A stretch of DNA of 64,000 nucleotides from DASXYG01 sp036502625 (GTDB lineage Bacteria > Actinomycetota > Actinomycetes > Streptosporangiales > Streptosporangiaceae): NCBI GenBank assembly GCA_036502625.1, contig DASXYG010000089.1, positions 11,190 to 75,189 of the forward strand, read 5' to 3'. The notes beneath the pieces are model-generated. The model was given only the letters and a program-made list of their open reading frames with translations, did no database searches and had not been told where the DNA came from. The translations under genes were made by a program, and so were the position numbers. Below, piece after piece: positions 44,053 to 54,871 of the stretch; the first letter of the stretch is position 1, and each line of letters opens with the position of its first letter.

Positions 44053-44406
44053 TCACAGCACGAGCTGGAGGACCGCGAGGCCGATCAGCACGACCGCGGC
44101 CGCGACGCGCAGCACCCGCGCCTGCGCGCCGATGGACGGCCACGAGAGGTACGCCAGCCAGCCGAGGAACACCGTCAGCACCAGGATGATCACCGCGCCG
44201 ATGACGCCGCTGATGGCGAGCCCGGCGATCAGCAGGGCGGCCAGCCCGATCGGCAGCGCCCAGCGCGGAAGCTGGTAGAGGAACGCCATGGCTACGGCGC
44301 TGCGCTCCTCGATGCCCTTGCGCATGCCGGACGCGCCGGGGGTGAGCATGGCCTCGCCCTTCGGCAGGGGCCGCGGCGAGCGCTTCGGTGGCGTCCTGGG
44401 TGGCAC
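44053..44406 (-). CDS. Small membrane protein (DUF6703-like)
   Basis: A 117-residue protein from GTG 44406 with GAGGAGCG upstream; an in-frame open stretch to 44541 is unlikely to be translated. A basic proline-rich N-terminus (PPRTPPKRSPRPLPKGEAM) is followed by three hydrophobic segments with LPRWALPIGLAALLIAGL, VIGAVIILVLTVFLGWLAYL and VAAAVVLIGLAVLQL. I match it to the DUF6703 family, found next to zur in actinomycetes, with moderate certainty. Function unknown. Confidence 0.7.
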   Translation of the reverse strand: MPPRTPPKRSPRPLPKGEAMLTPGASGMRKGIEERSAVAMAFLYQLPRWALPIGLAALLIAGLAISGVIGAVIILVLTVFLGWLAYLSWPSIGAQARVLRVAAAVVLIGLAVLQLVL

Positions 44407-44634
44407 GGTCGCTCCTCGGGTCGGCGAGCAGATGCCCCCAGTGTGGCCGATCCGCGGCGCGGTGGCGACGTGTGCGCGGGCCGCCGTACGCGGTCGAGGG
44501 GTTGCCCGGCGGACGCTATGCATCAGGTCAGCTTTCGGCAATCAGATGTCAAAGTGCGGGGTGGGGGCCGCGATATTCAGTAGTCGCATGCACACCATCT
44601 GTCACGTTCGTGTTCTCGGCGGTGGAGGGATCGC

Positions 44635-46302
44635 ATGCGACGTGCACTTCTGGCCGGTCTCATGATCACGGCCGCGAGCGGCACCGTGGCCGCCGTCTCC
44701 GGCGTGGCATCCGGCCAGACCGTGGCCGCGGGCCCGGCCACGAAGACCGTGACCTACGGGACCTTCCGCTTCCAGGTGCCGTCGGCGTGGCCCGTGTACG
44801 ACCTCCAACGCGACCCCGGCCGCTGCGTGCGGTTCGACATCCATGCCGTCTACCTGGGGCATCCCGGGCCGGACCAGGCGTGCCCCGCGCGGGTCCGCGG
44901 CCGTACGGACGCGGTGCTGATCGAGCCGCTGAAGTCGGCGAACGACTCCGCCGCGCCGGCCGTGCACCACCTGTCGGCGCCGGACCCGGACATGGCCGTG
45001 CCGGAGTCGGTGAGCCGCCAGCAGCAGGTCGCGATCCGCGGGGCGGACGTCCTGATGACCGTGACGTACGGCGACCAGCAGACAGAGGCGCAGCGTGTGG
45101 TGCGCAGCGGCCGTGTCGCGGCCGCGCCCGCCCGGTCCGCCCCGGCCGCGCGCCCCGCGCCGCCCGCCAGCCCCTCGCCCAGCCCCGGTTCGCCGAGCGG
45201 CACCCCGTCTCCTGCCGGCTCCGGCTCCGCGTCGCCCGGTCCCGCGGCGGCCGGCGCACCGGACCGGCACGTCGCGGCGGCGCCGCCGATGTCGCTGGCC
45301 GCGCAGCGCGCCCCGCTGATGGCGCGCGCGCCCGCGCCGCGTCCGGCCCCCGCCCCGGCGCCGGCGGCCGCGCGGGAGGCGCCCGCGGCGAAGCCCGTGC
45401 CGACCGTCACCGTCACCAAGACCGTCACCGTCACGCCGCGGGCACCCGCCCCGGCCGCGCCGCCCGCACGGCACGTGGCCGAGGCGCAGGCGGCGCCGCA
45501 CGACCCGGAGCCGCCGCTGCCCGAGCCGGGGGTCTCCTACAGCCCCGCACCGGACGCGTCGCCGTCGGCCAAGCCCGAGGCGAAGAAGGCCAAGGAAAAG
45601 AAGAAGCTGCCCGCGGTGCGCGCGGCGCGGATGACCGGCAAGGGCTTCGACGCCTGCACCGCGCCGTCGCTGAAGGCGATGCGCGCCTGGCGGAAGTCCT
45701 TCCAGGCGGCCAACATCTACATCGGCGGCGCGGCGCGCGCGTGCGGCGACGGCAACCTGTCGAAGTCCTGGGTGAAGTCGGTGCGCAAGTCCGGGTGGAA
45801 GCTGATCCCCACGTACGTCGGGCTCCAGGCGCCGTGCAGCCCGTACGGCTCGAAGATCAACACGAAGAAGGCGCGCGCGCAGGGCATGCAGTCCGCGGAC
45901 GACGCGATCTCCGAGGCGAAGGCGTTCGGCCTGTCCACCAAGGCGCCGCTGTACTTCGACATGGAGGGCTACAACAACTCCAAGTCGTGGTGCAAGCAGG
46001 GCGTGCTGAAGTTCCTCGGCGGCTGGACCGACCGGCTGCACGCGCGCGGCCACATCTCCGGCGTGTACGGCAGCGTGACGTCCACGATCGTGGACCTCGG
46101 CCACGCGTCCGGCGGGCGCATGCCGGACGGCGTCTGGTTCGCGCACTGGGACGGCAAGGCCAACACCCTCTCGAAGTACATGAACGGCGCATGGTGGCCG
46201 AACCGGCAGCGGATCAAGCAGTACCGCGGCACCCACAACGAGACGCACGGCGGCGTGAAGCTGAGCATCGACAGCAACCGGGTGGACGGTTATGTGTACT
46301 AA
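44635..46302 (+). CDS. Exported protein with C-terminal DUF1906 (glycoside-hydrolase-like) domain
   Basis: A 555-residue protein from ATG 44635 with GGAGGGA upstream and a signal peptide of about 28 residues. Parts in order: a mature N-terminal domain (TYGTFRFQVPSAWPVYDL ... CVRFDIHAVYLG) of about 130 residues, a long Ala/Pro/Ser linker (about 160-325), and a DUF1906 domain from GKGFDACTAPSLKAM with PLYFDMEGY and GVYGSV. DUF1906 is a TIM-barrel related to GH25 lysozymes; the FDMEGY strand carries Asp and Glu at the catalytic positions. A cell-wall role is likely but unproven. Confidence 0.83.
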   Translation: MRRALLAGLMITAASGTVAAVSGVASGQTVAAGPATKTVTYGTFRFQVPSAWPVYDLQRDPGRCVRFDIHAVYLGHPGPDQACPARVRGRTDAVLIEPLKSANDSAAPAVHHLSAPDPDMAVPESVSRQQQVAIRGADVLMTVTYGDQQTEAQRVVRSGRVAAAPARSAPAARPAPPASPSPSPGSPSGTPSPAGSGSASPGPAAAGAPDRHVAAAPPMSLAAQRAPLMARAPAPRPAPAPAPAAAREAPAAKPVPTVTVTKTVTVTPRAPAPAAPPARHVAEAQAAPHDPEPPLPEPGVSYSPAPDASPSAKPEAKKAKEKKKLPAVRAARMTGKGFDACTAPSLKAMRAWRKSFQAANIYIGGAARACGDGNLSKSWVKSVRKSGWKLIPTYVGLQAPCSPYGSKINTKKARAQGMQSADDAISEAKAFGLSTKAPLYFDMEGYNNSKSWCKQGVLKFLGGWTDRLHARGHISGVYGSVTSTIVDLGHASGGRMPDGVWFAHWDGKANTLSKYMNGAWWPNRQRIKQYRGTHNETHGGVKLSIDSNRVDGYVY

Positions 46303-46451
46303 CGGCCGATGACACCCTGATACCGGCGTGCGCCATGGCGCGGCAACCGGTCGGCGGACCCCGCGGGCTCCTCTAAGCTGGGGATCTCCTAGTTCGATGC
46401 GCTTCCCAGGAGCGCCACCGCCGACCGCCAGCCGGATGGAGTAGACCGCAC

Positions 46452-47837
46452 ATGGCCCGCCGTACCGATGTCATGGACACCATCGTCAGCCTCGCGAAGC
46501 GCCGCGGGATCGTCTTCCCGTCGAGTGAGATCTACGGTGGCCTGCGCGCGTCCTGGGACTACGGTCCGCTCGGCGTCGAGCTGAAGAACAACATCAAGCA
46601 GCAGTGGTGGCGCTCCGTGGTCACCGAGCGCGACGACGTCGTCGGCCTCGACTCCAGCGTCATCCTCGCGCGCGACGTCTGGGTCGCCAGCGGCCACGTC
46701 GAGGAGTTCGTCGACCCGCTGACCGAGTGCCAGTCGTGCCACAAGCGGTTCCGCGCCGACCACCTGATCGAGGCTTACGAGGCGAAGCACGGCCGCGAGC
46801 CGGAGAACGGCCTCGCCGACCTCAACTGCCCCAACTGCGGCGCGAAGGGGTCGTTCACCGAGCCGCGCATGTTCCACATGCTGCTCAAGACCTACCTCGG
46901 CCCGGTCGAGGACGAGTCCGGGCTGGCGTACCTCCGCCCGGAGACCGCGCAGGGCATCTTCATCAACTACCAGAACGTCCAGCAGGCGGCCCGCCGCAAG
47001 GTCCCGTTCGGCATCGGCCAGATCGGCAAGTCGTTCCGCAACGAGATCACGCCGGGCAACTTCATCTTCCGTACGCGGGAGTTCGAGCAGATGGAGATGG
47101 AGTTCTTCGTCGAGCCGGGCACCGACGAAGACTGGCACCAGTACTGGATCGACACCCGCCTCCAGTGGTACCTCGACATGGGCATCCGCAAGGAGAACCT
47201 GCGGCTGTTCGAGCACCCCGCGGAGAAGCTCGCCCACTACGCCAAGCGCACGGTCGACGTGGAGTACCGCTTCAACTTCGCCGGTTCGGAATGGGGCGAG
47301 CTCGAGGGCGTCGCCAACCGTACGGACTTCGACCTCAAGACCCACGCCGAGCACTCCGGCGTCGACCTCTCCTTCTTCGACCAGGAGAAGGGGTCGCGCT
47401 ACATCCCGTACGTCATCGAGCCCGCCGCCGGCGTGGACCGCTGCGTGCTGACGTTCCTGCTCGACGCCTACACCGAGGACGAGGCGCCCAACGCGAAGGG
47501 CGTCATGGAGAAGCGCACGGTCATGCGGCTCGACCCGCGGCTGGCCCCGGTGAAGGCGGCGGTGCTGCCGCTGTCGCGCAACACCGACCTCTCGCCGAAG
47601 GCCCGCGACCTGGCCGCCACGCTGCGCCGCCGCTGGAACGTCGAGTTCGACGACGCGGGCGCCATCGGCCGCCGCTACCGCCGCCAGGACGAGATCGGCA
47701 CGCCGTTCTGCCTGACCGTCGACTTCGACTCCCTGGAGGACAACGCGGTGACGATCCGCGAACGCGACACCATGTCGCAGGAGCGGGTCTCCATCGACCA
47801 GGCCGAGGCGTATCTGTCGGAGCGCCTGCCCCGCTGA
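46452..47837 (+). CDS. glyS: Glycine--tRNA ligase (dimeric, class II)
   Basis: A 461-residue alpha2-type glycyl-tRNA synthetase. RGIVFPSSEIYGGLRASWDYGPLG is the conserved start, CQSCHKRF and CPNCGAKGSF form a zinc-binding insertion, AYLRPETAQGIF is class II motif 2 region, and GVDRCVLTFLLDAY is motif 3. The C-terminal anticodon-binding domain closes with a FCLTVDFDSLED segment. ATG 46452 is the start. It has its own strong terminator. Confidence 0.97.
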   Translation: MARRTDVMDTIVSLAKRRGIVFPSSEIYGGLRASWDYGPLGVELKNNIKQQWWRSVVTERDDVVGLDSSVILARDVWVASGHVEEFVDPLTECQSCHKRFRADHLIEAYEAKHGREPENGLADLNCPNCGAKGSFTEPRMFHMLLKTYLGPVEDESGLAYLRPETAQGIFINYQNVQQAARRKVPFGIGQIGKSFRNEITPGNFIFRTREFEQMEMEFFVEPGTDEDWHQYWIDTRLQWYLDMGIRKENLRLFEHPAEKLAHYAKRTVDVEYRFNFAGSEWGELEGVANRTDFDLKTHAEHSGVDLSFFDQEKGSRYIPYVIEPAAGVDRCVLTFLLDAYTEDEAPNAKGVMEKRTVMRLDPRLAPVKAAVLPLSRNTDLSPKARDLAATLRRRWNVEFDDAGAIGRRYRRQDEIGTPFCLTVDFDSLEDNAVTIRERDTMSQERVSIDQAEAYLSERLPR

Positions 47838-47850
47838 CGACGACCGCCCG

Positions 47851-47885
47851 CGTCCCCCTCGGCCGCCGGCCGAGGGGGACGTTTT
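47851..47885 (+). terminator. Intrinsic terminator of glyS
   Basis: cgtccccctcggcc (47851-47864) pairs perfectly with 47868-47881 over 14 bp with a 3-base loop, followed directly by TTTT. It begins 14 bases after the glyS stop and is the most textbook terminator in the window. Confidence 0.93.
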
Positions 47886-48091
47886 CCGTACGGCCCGCAA
47901 TTGCGGAACCGTGCGTTAGGGCGTCGTCCGTACGGGCTAATTGCTTATAACGACAGAAGTCTCCAGGTTTCTCGAAAAATACCGGATGACCTGCGTCAAC
48001 AACATTCTTCCGGTGCGGGTCGCCGGGGTGTTTCCGCAGGTGGGTAGAGTCCGGGGCATCGCGCGTGGCACCACTGCCGAAGGAGCTCTTC

Positions 48092-50788
<2,697 letters not shown>

Positions 50789-50800
50789 ACGCGGGACCGG

Positions 50801-50827
50801 GCCGGGCCGCCGTACCGCGGTGGCCCG
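50801..50827 (+). terminator. Terminator hairpin after ppdK
   Basis: ccgggccgccg (50801-50811) pairs with 50817-50827 (one G-U) around a 5-base loop; ttcgg follows. It lies 12 bases after the ppdK stop and before the dgt promoter region. Confidence 0.6.
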
Positions 50828-50866
50828 GTTCGGTCCGGATGTCGGTGCGGGTGCATAGGCTCGACC

Positions 50867-52141
50867 GTGATGACCGAACCGGGTACCACGGCGGGGGGAT
50901 ACGCCGGCCACGACACGGCGCGCTGGGTGGACGAAGGTCCCAAGCGCGCCGCGCGCGGCGCGTTCGAACGCGACCGCGCCCGCGTGCTGCACAGCTCCGC
51001 GCTGCGGCGCCTGGCCGCGAAGACCCAGGTCGTCCAGGTCGACGGCGACGCCGCTCAGCTCAGCCCGCGCACCCGCCTGACCCATTCCCTCGAGTGCGCG
51101 CAGATCGGCCGTGAGCTGGGCCGGCTGCTCGGCTGCGATCCCGACGTCGTCGACGCCGCCTGCCTCGCGCACGACCTCGGCCATCCGCCGTTCGGCCACA
51201 ACGGCGAGGCGGCGCTCGACGCCCTCGCCACGCCGTGCGGCGGCTTCGAGGGCAACGCGCAGACGCTCCGGCTGCTCACCCGCCTGGAGGCGAAGACCTT
51301 CGCGCCCGACGACACCCCCGCCGGCCTGAACCTCACCCGCGCCACGCTCGACGCCGTGATCAAGTACCCCTGGCCGCGCGGCGGCGGCCCGCCGGGCTCC
51401 GACCCCGCGAAGTACTGCGCGTTCGCCGACGACCTCCCGGCGTTCGCCTGGGCGCGCGAGGGCGCCCCGGCCGCGCGGCCGAGCTTCGAGGCCCAGGTGA
51501 TGGACTGGGCCGACGACATCGCCTACTCCGTGCACGACCTGGAGGACGGCCTCCTCGCCGGCCACGTCACCCTCGACGCCCTGCGCGACCCCGGCCAGCG
51601 CCGCGAGGTCTGCGCCCGTACGGCCGCGGCGTACAGCGACGCCGGCGCCGCCGAGCTCGGCGAGGTGTTCGCGGGCCTCGTCGCGCTGCCGTTCTGGCCG
51701 GCCGGCCACGACGGCGGGCCGCGGTCGCTGGCCGCCTGCAAGAACCTCACCAGCGAGCTGATCGGCAGGTTCTGCCGCGCGGCCGAGACCGCCACCCGCG
51801 CCCGCCACGGAACCGGCCCGCTGACCAGGTACTCCGCCGATCTCGTCGTGCCGCGCCAGGCCCGTCTGGAATGCGCGCTGCTGAAGGGCGTCACGGCCCA
51901 CTACGTCATGGACGGCCCCGGGGTGGCCGAGCGCCGCGCACGTCAGCGCGACCTCATCATCGGCTTGGTGGAATCCGTGCGCGACGGCGCGCCCGAAACA
52001 CTGGAACCACACCTGCGTCCGGCCTACGATCACGTCCGCGGCGATGCCGGGCGATTGCGCGTCGTGGTGGACCAGGTCGCCTCGCTGACCGACACCTCGG
52101 CACTCGCCTGGCACCGGCGGCTGTGCCGCCATTCGCCATGA
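50867..52141 (+). CDS. dgt: dGTP triphosphohydrolase-like HD-domain protein
   Basis: A 424-residue protein (GTG 50867 or ATG 50870). The HD phosphohydrolase motif is clear: RTRLTHSLECAQIGRELG supplies the first His, and DAACLAHDLGHPPFGHNGE the HD pair. A later VMDWADDIAYSVHDLEDG gives the second aspartate. These enzymes cut dNTPs to nucleoside and tripolyphosphate; the exact nucleotide is not predictable. It is followed by the ferredoxin-reductase-like gene with a possible ATGA overlap and lies before dnaG as in other actinomycetes. Confidence 0.93.
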   Translation: MMTEPGTTAGGYAGHDTARWVDEGPKRAARGAFERDRARVLHSSALRRLAAKTQVVQVDGDAAQLSPRTRLTHSLECAQIGRELGRLLGCDPDVVDAACLAHDLGHPPFGHNGEAALDALATPCGGFEGNAQTLRLLTRLEAKTFAPDDTPAGLNLTRATLDAVIKYPWPRGGGPPGSDPAKYCAFADDLPAFAWAREGAPAARPSFEAQVMDWADDIAYSVHDLEDGLLAGHVTLDALRDPGQRREVCARTAAAYSDAGAAELGEVFAGLVALPFWPAGHDGGPRSLAACKNLTSELIGRFCRAAETATRARHGTGPLTRYSADLVVPRQARLECALLKGVTAHYVMDGPGVAERRARQRDLIIGLVESVRDGAPETLEPHLRPAYDHVRGDAGRLRVVVDQVASLTDTSALAWHRRLCRHSP

Positions 52142-52173
52142 GCACCACCGCACGCACGAGCTTGGAGGCGTCA

Positions 52174-53412
52174 ATGCCCGGGACCTATGTGATCGTAGGC
52201 GCAAGCCTCGCCGGGGCGAAGGCCGCGCAGACACTGCGGGAGGAGGGGTTCGACGGGCGCGTCGTGCTGATCGGCGACGACGGGCACCGTCCGTACGAAC
52301 GGCCTCCGCTGTCCAAGGGCTACCTGCTCGGCACCGAGGACGAGTCCGCCGCCTACGTCCACGACGAGGGGTTCTACGCCGAGAACCGCATCGAGCAGAT
52401 GCTCGGCACGCGGGTGGCCGCGATCGACCGCGCCGCGCGCACCGTCACCTGCGAGCCCGGCGGCGAGGTGGCGTACGACAAGCTCCTGCTCGCCACCGGC
52501 GCGAGCCCCCGCCGGCTGAACGTCCCCGGCGGCGACGACCCGGGACTGTTCCACCTCCGCACGATGGACGACTCGCAGCGGCTGCGCGCGGCGGTGTCCG
52601 GCGGCACGGCGCGCGTCGTCGTGGTGGGCGCGGGCTGGATCGGCCTGGAATGCGCCGCCGCGGCCCGTACGTACGGCTGCCCGGTCACGATCGTCGAGCC
52701 CGAGGAGACCCCGCTGTACCGCACGCTGGGGCCCGAGGTGGGCGGCGTGTTCGCCGACCTGCACCGCCGCAACGGCGTCGACCTCAGGCTCGGCACGGGC
52801 GTCACCGAGATCCGCCGCGACGGCGACGCCTACACCGTGGTCGATTCCGACGGCGCGGAGCTGCCCGCCGACGTCGTGATCGTCGGCGTGGGCGCCCGCC
52901 CGAACGACGACCTGGCCCGCGAGTCCGGCCTGGAGACCGACAACGGCGTGCTCGTCGACTCCGCGCTGCGCACCGCCGACCCGGACGTCTACGCCGCGGG
53001 CGACGTCGCGAACGCCTACCACCCGGTGCTCGGCGGCCGCCTGCGCGTGGAGCACTGGGACAACGCGCTGAACTCCGGCCCGGCCGCGGCGCGCGCGATG
53101 CTCGGCCAGGACGTGACGTACGAACCCGTGCCGTTCTTCTTCTCCGACCAGTACGACCTCGGCATGGAGTTCGCCGGGATCGTCACGCCGGGGGAGTACG
53201 ACGAGGTCGTGGTGCGCGGCGGCATCGAGCCGGGCGACGACGGCTCGCTGGAGTTCCTGGCGTTCTGGGTGTCGCGCGACCGCGTCATCGCCGGCGTGAA
53301 CGTCAACATCTGGGACGTCAACGAGCACATCCAGGCGCTGATCCGCTCCGCGGCCCCGGTCGACAAGCCGCGGCTCAGCGACCCGGAGGTGGCGCTGACC
53401 GACCTGACCTGA
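52174..53412 (+). CDS. NAD(P)/FAD-dependent ferredoxin reductase-like oxidoreductase
   Basis: A 412-residue protein; ATG 52174 follows GGAGG, while an in-frame ATG at 52138 overlaps the dgt stop. FAD site VIVGASLAGAKAAQTLREEG at the N-terminus, PPLSKGYLLG, the NAD site VVVGAGWIGLECAAAARTYG, and VYAAGDVAN for the FAD ribityl phosphate are all present. This layout matches rubredoxin/ferredoxin reductases of cytochrome P450 or dioxygenase systems (BphA4-like). No ferredoxin or P450 gene lies close, so its electron acceptor is unknown. Confidence 0.88.
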   Translation: MPGTYVIVGASLAGAKAAQTLREEGFDGRVVLIGDDGHRPYERPPLSKGYLLGTEDESAAYVHDEGFYAENRIEQMLGTRVAAIDRAARTVTCEPGGEVAYDKLLLATGASPRRLNVPGGDDPGLFHLRTMDDSQRLRAAVSGGTARVVVVGAGWIGLECAAAARTYGCPVTIVEPEETPLYRTLGPEVGGVFADLHRRNGVDLRLGTGVTEIRRDGDAYTVVDSDGAELPADVVIVGVGARPNDDLARESGLETDNGVLVDSALRTADPDVYAAGDVANAYHPVLGGRLRVEHWDNALNSGPAAARAMLGQDVTYEPVPFFFSDQYDLGMEFAGIVTPGEYDEVVVRGGIEPGDDGSLEFLAFWVSRDRVIAGVNVNIWDVNEHIQALIRSAAPVDKPRLSDPEVALTDLT

Positions 53413-53430
53413 CCGGCGCGCACGCCCCGG

Positions 53431-54189
53431 CTACCCCCTGAACAGGACCGCGCTCGTGCCCATCAGGATGCGGTCGCCGGGGCGCAGCGTCCGCAGGATG
53501 AAGTCGACGTCGCCCGCCGGCACCGAGACGCATCCGGCGGTGGCGCCGGAGCCGTTGATGTGCAGGAAGATCGCCGATCCGAGGCCGGGCACGACCGGGG
53601 AGTCCGGCGGGCGGTTGTAGTTGATCACCGCGGCCTCGCGGTACTGCCCCTCCTTGGCGATCGCGACGAGGTCCTCGTCGGTGTCGCGGCAGGTGCCGTG
53701 GAAGTACCTGTTGTACTCCGGGGTGCCGATGGTCGAGCCCCAGCACTCGTTCGACGCCCGCAGCCGGTGGTAGCGCAGCCGCGTGCCGGGGTTCCCCAGG
53801 CCGAAGGCGCGGTCGATGGAGTACGACCCGCTCGGGGTCCGGCCGTCGCCCTCGCGCTTCTCACCGGGCGGCGCGTAGCCCTTGGTGCCGATGCGCCCCG
53901 GCACGCGCAGGATCTGCCGCCAGCCACCGCGGGTGCGCGCGCACTCGGTCACGGTCGCGTAGGTGGTGCCGTAGCCGGCGGCCACCGCGAACACGACGTG
54001 GCCGCCCCGGCCGACCGGGAGGCGCACGCCGCCGTGCGCGGCCGCGGCGCACGGCGCGCCGGCGCCCGCGCGTACGGGTGCCGCGTTCGCCGCCGGTGCC
54101 GCGGCCAGCCCCGCCGCCAGGGCCAGCGCGGCGAGCCCGCCCGCCGCCGTCAGTCGCGTACGGATCCGTGTGCGCGCTCCTGTGGACAA
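53431..54189 (-). CDS. Exported L,D-transpeptidase family (YkuD) protein
   Basis: A 252-residue protein from TTG 54189 with GGGAGGAG upstream. Signal peptide ends near ANAAPV (residues 33-38). The catalytic motif HINGSGATAGCVSVP gives His210 and Cys220, with INYNRPPDSP and KEGDGRTPSGSYSID of the YkuD barrel earlier. Such enzymes make 3-3 cross-links or act as carboxypeptidase-like hydrolases in peptidoglycan. This shorter type lacks the Ig-like domains of Mycobacterium Ldt. Cysteines at 47, 83, 149 and 167 may form disulfides outside the cell. It faces the oxidoreductase gene. Confidence 0.85.
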   Translation of the reverse strand: MSTGARTRIRTRLTAAGGLAALALAAGLAAAPAANAAPVRAGAGAPCAAAAHGGVRLPVGRGGHVVFAVAAGYGTTYATVTECARTRGGWRQILRVPGRIGTKGYAPPGEKREGDGRTPSGSYSIDRAFGLGNPGTRLRYHRLRASNECWGSTIGTPEYNRYFHGTCRDTDEDLVAIAKEGQYREAAVINYNRPPDSPVVPGLGSAIFLHINGSGATAGCVSVPAGDVDFILRTLRPGDRILMGTSAVLFRG

Positions 54190-54204
54190 CCGCGGCTCCT
54201 CCCG

Positions 54205-54828
54205 CTAGACGGTCGGCTCGATCCGGCGGCCGACCCCCGGATAGTTGAGCACGAAGCCGCGGGAATCGAAAGACAACTCGGCGGTGTAGGAGCCGCTCGA
54301 GTACCGCACCGTCGCCTCGCCCTTGTCCCGGTCCAGCGGCGTGTAGTGCTGCGGGACCAGCCGCGTGGTGAGCTCGGGCACGGTCACGAACACCATCGTG
54401 AAGTCGACCGTGCGGCCGTACGGGTCGAGCCCGCGGTGCAGGCCGTGGCGCAGGACCGGCATGGAGTTCGTCAGCGGTGAGTCCTCGATATCGACGTCGA
54501 GCGCGCCGCGCAGCTCGGCCGGGTCGCCGCCGGGCGGGGGGAGCCCCGGCTCGCCGTCGGACCACGGGCTGACCGTCCAGCCGCCGTCGTCGAGCCGGGT
54601 CAGCTCCAGCGACCGCCGCCAGCCGAGCCCGGACGCCTTGAGCATCAGCCGGGACGTGACGTATTCGATGTTCCGGTAGTCGGTCTCGGCGACCAGTTCG
54701 TACGTCAGGCGGTACGGCAGCGGGTCGCCGCCGATCGCGGAGCCGTTCGCGGTCATCCGGCCGTCGGTGACGGTCGCCTCGACGTACTCCGAGCCGGATG
54801 GCTTGGCCCACATGACAGACCGTTTCAT
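54205..54828 (-). CDS. Putative glycolipid-binding domain protein
   Basis: A 207-residue soluble protein from ATG 54828 (MKRSVMWAKPSGSEYVEATV). Strands PYRLTYELVAETDYRNIEYV, WTVSPWSDGEPG and DIEDSPLTNSMPVLR, then FTMVFVTVPELTTRLVPQHYTPL and the ending GFVLNYPGVGRRI are the hallmarks of the 'putative glycolipid-binding' family (PF06475). The beta-rich fold was named from a structural similarity, and ligands are unknown. It ends 15 bases before the start of the transpeptidase gene on the same strand and may be co-transcribed. It is divergent from dnaG. Confidence 0.82.
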   Translation of the reverse strand: MKRSVMWAKPSGSEYVEATVTDGRMTANGSAIGGDPLPYRLTYELVAETDYRNIEYVTSRLMLKASGLGWRRSLELTRLDDGGWTVSPWSDGEPGLPPPGGDPAELRGALDVDIEDSPLTNSMPVLRHGLHRGLDPYGRTVDFTMVFVTVPELTTRLVPQHYTPLDRDKGEATVRYSSGSYTAELSFDSRGFVLNYPGVGRRIEPTV

Positions 54829-54871
54829 GACCGGTGACTCTACTGCCGTACGGCAGCCATAGACTCGCCCC

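Noticed and set aside
46303..46451. T-box riboswitch in front of glyS
   Set aside because: No T-box core sequence or specifier/antiterminator arrangement could be found in the 149-base leader.
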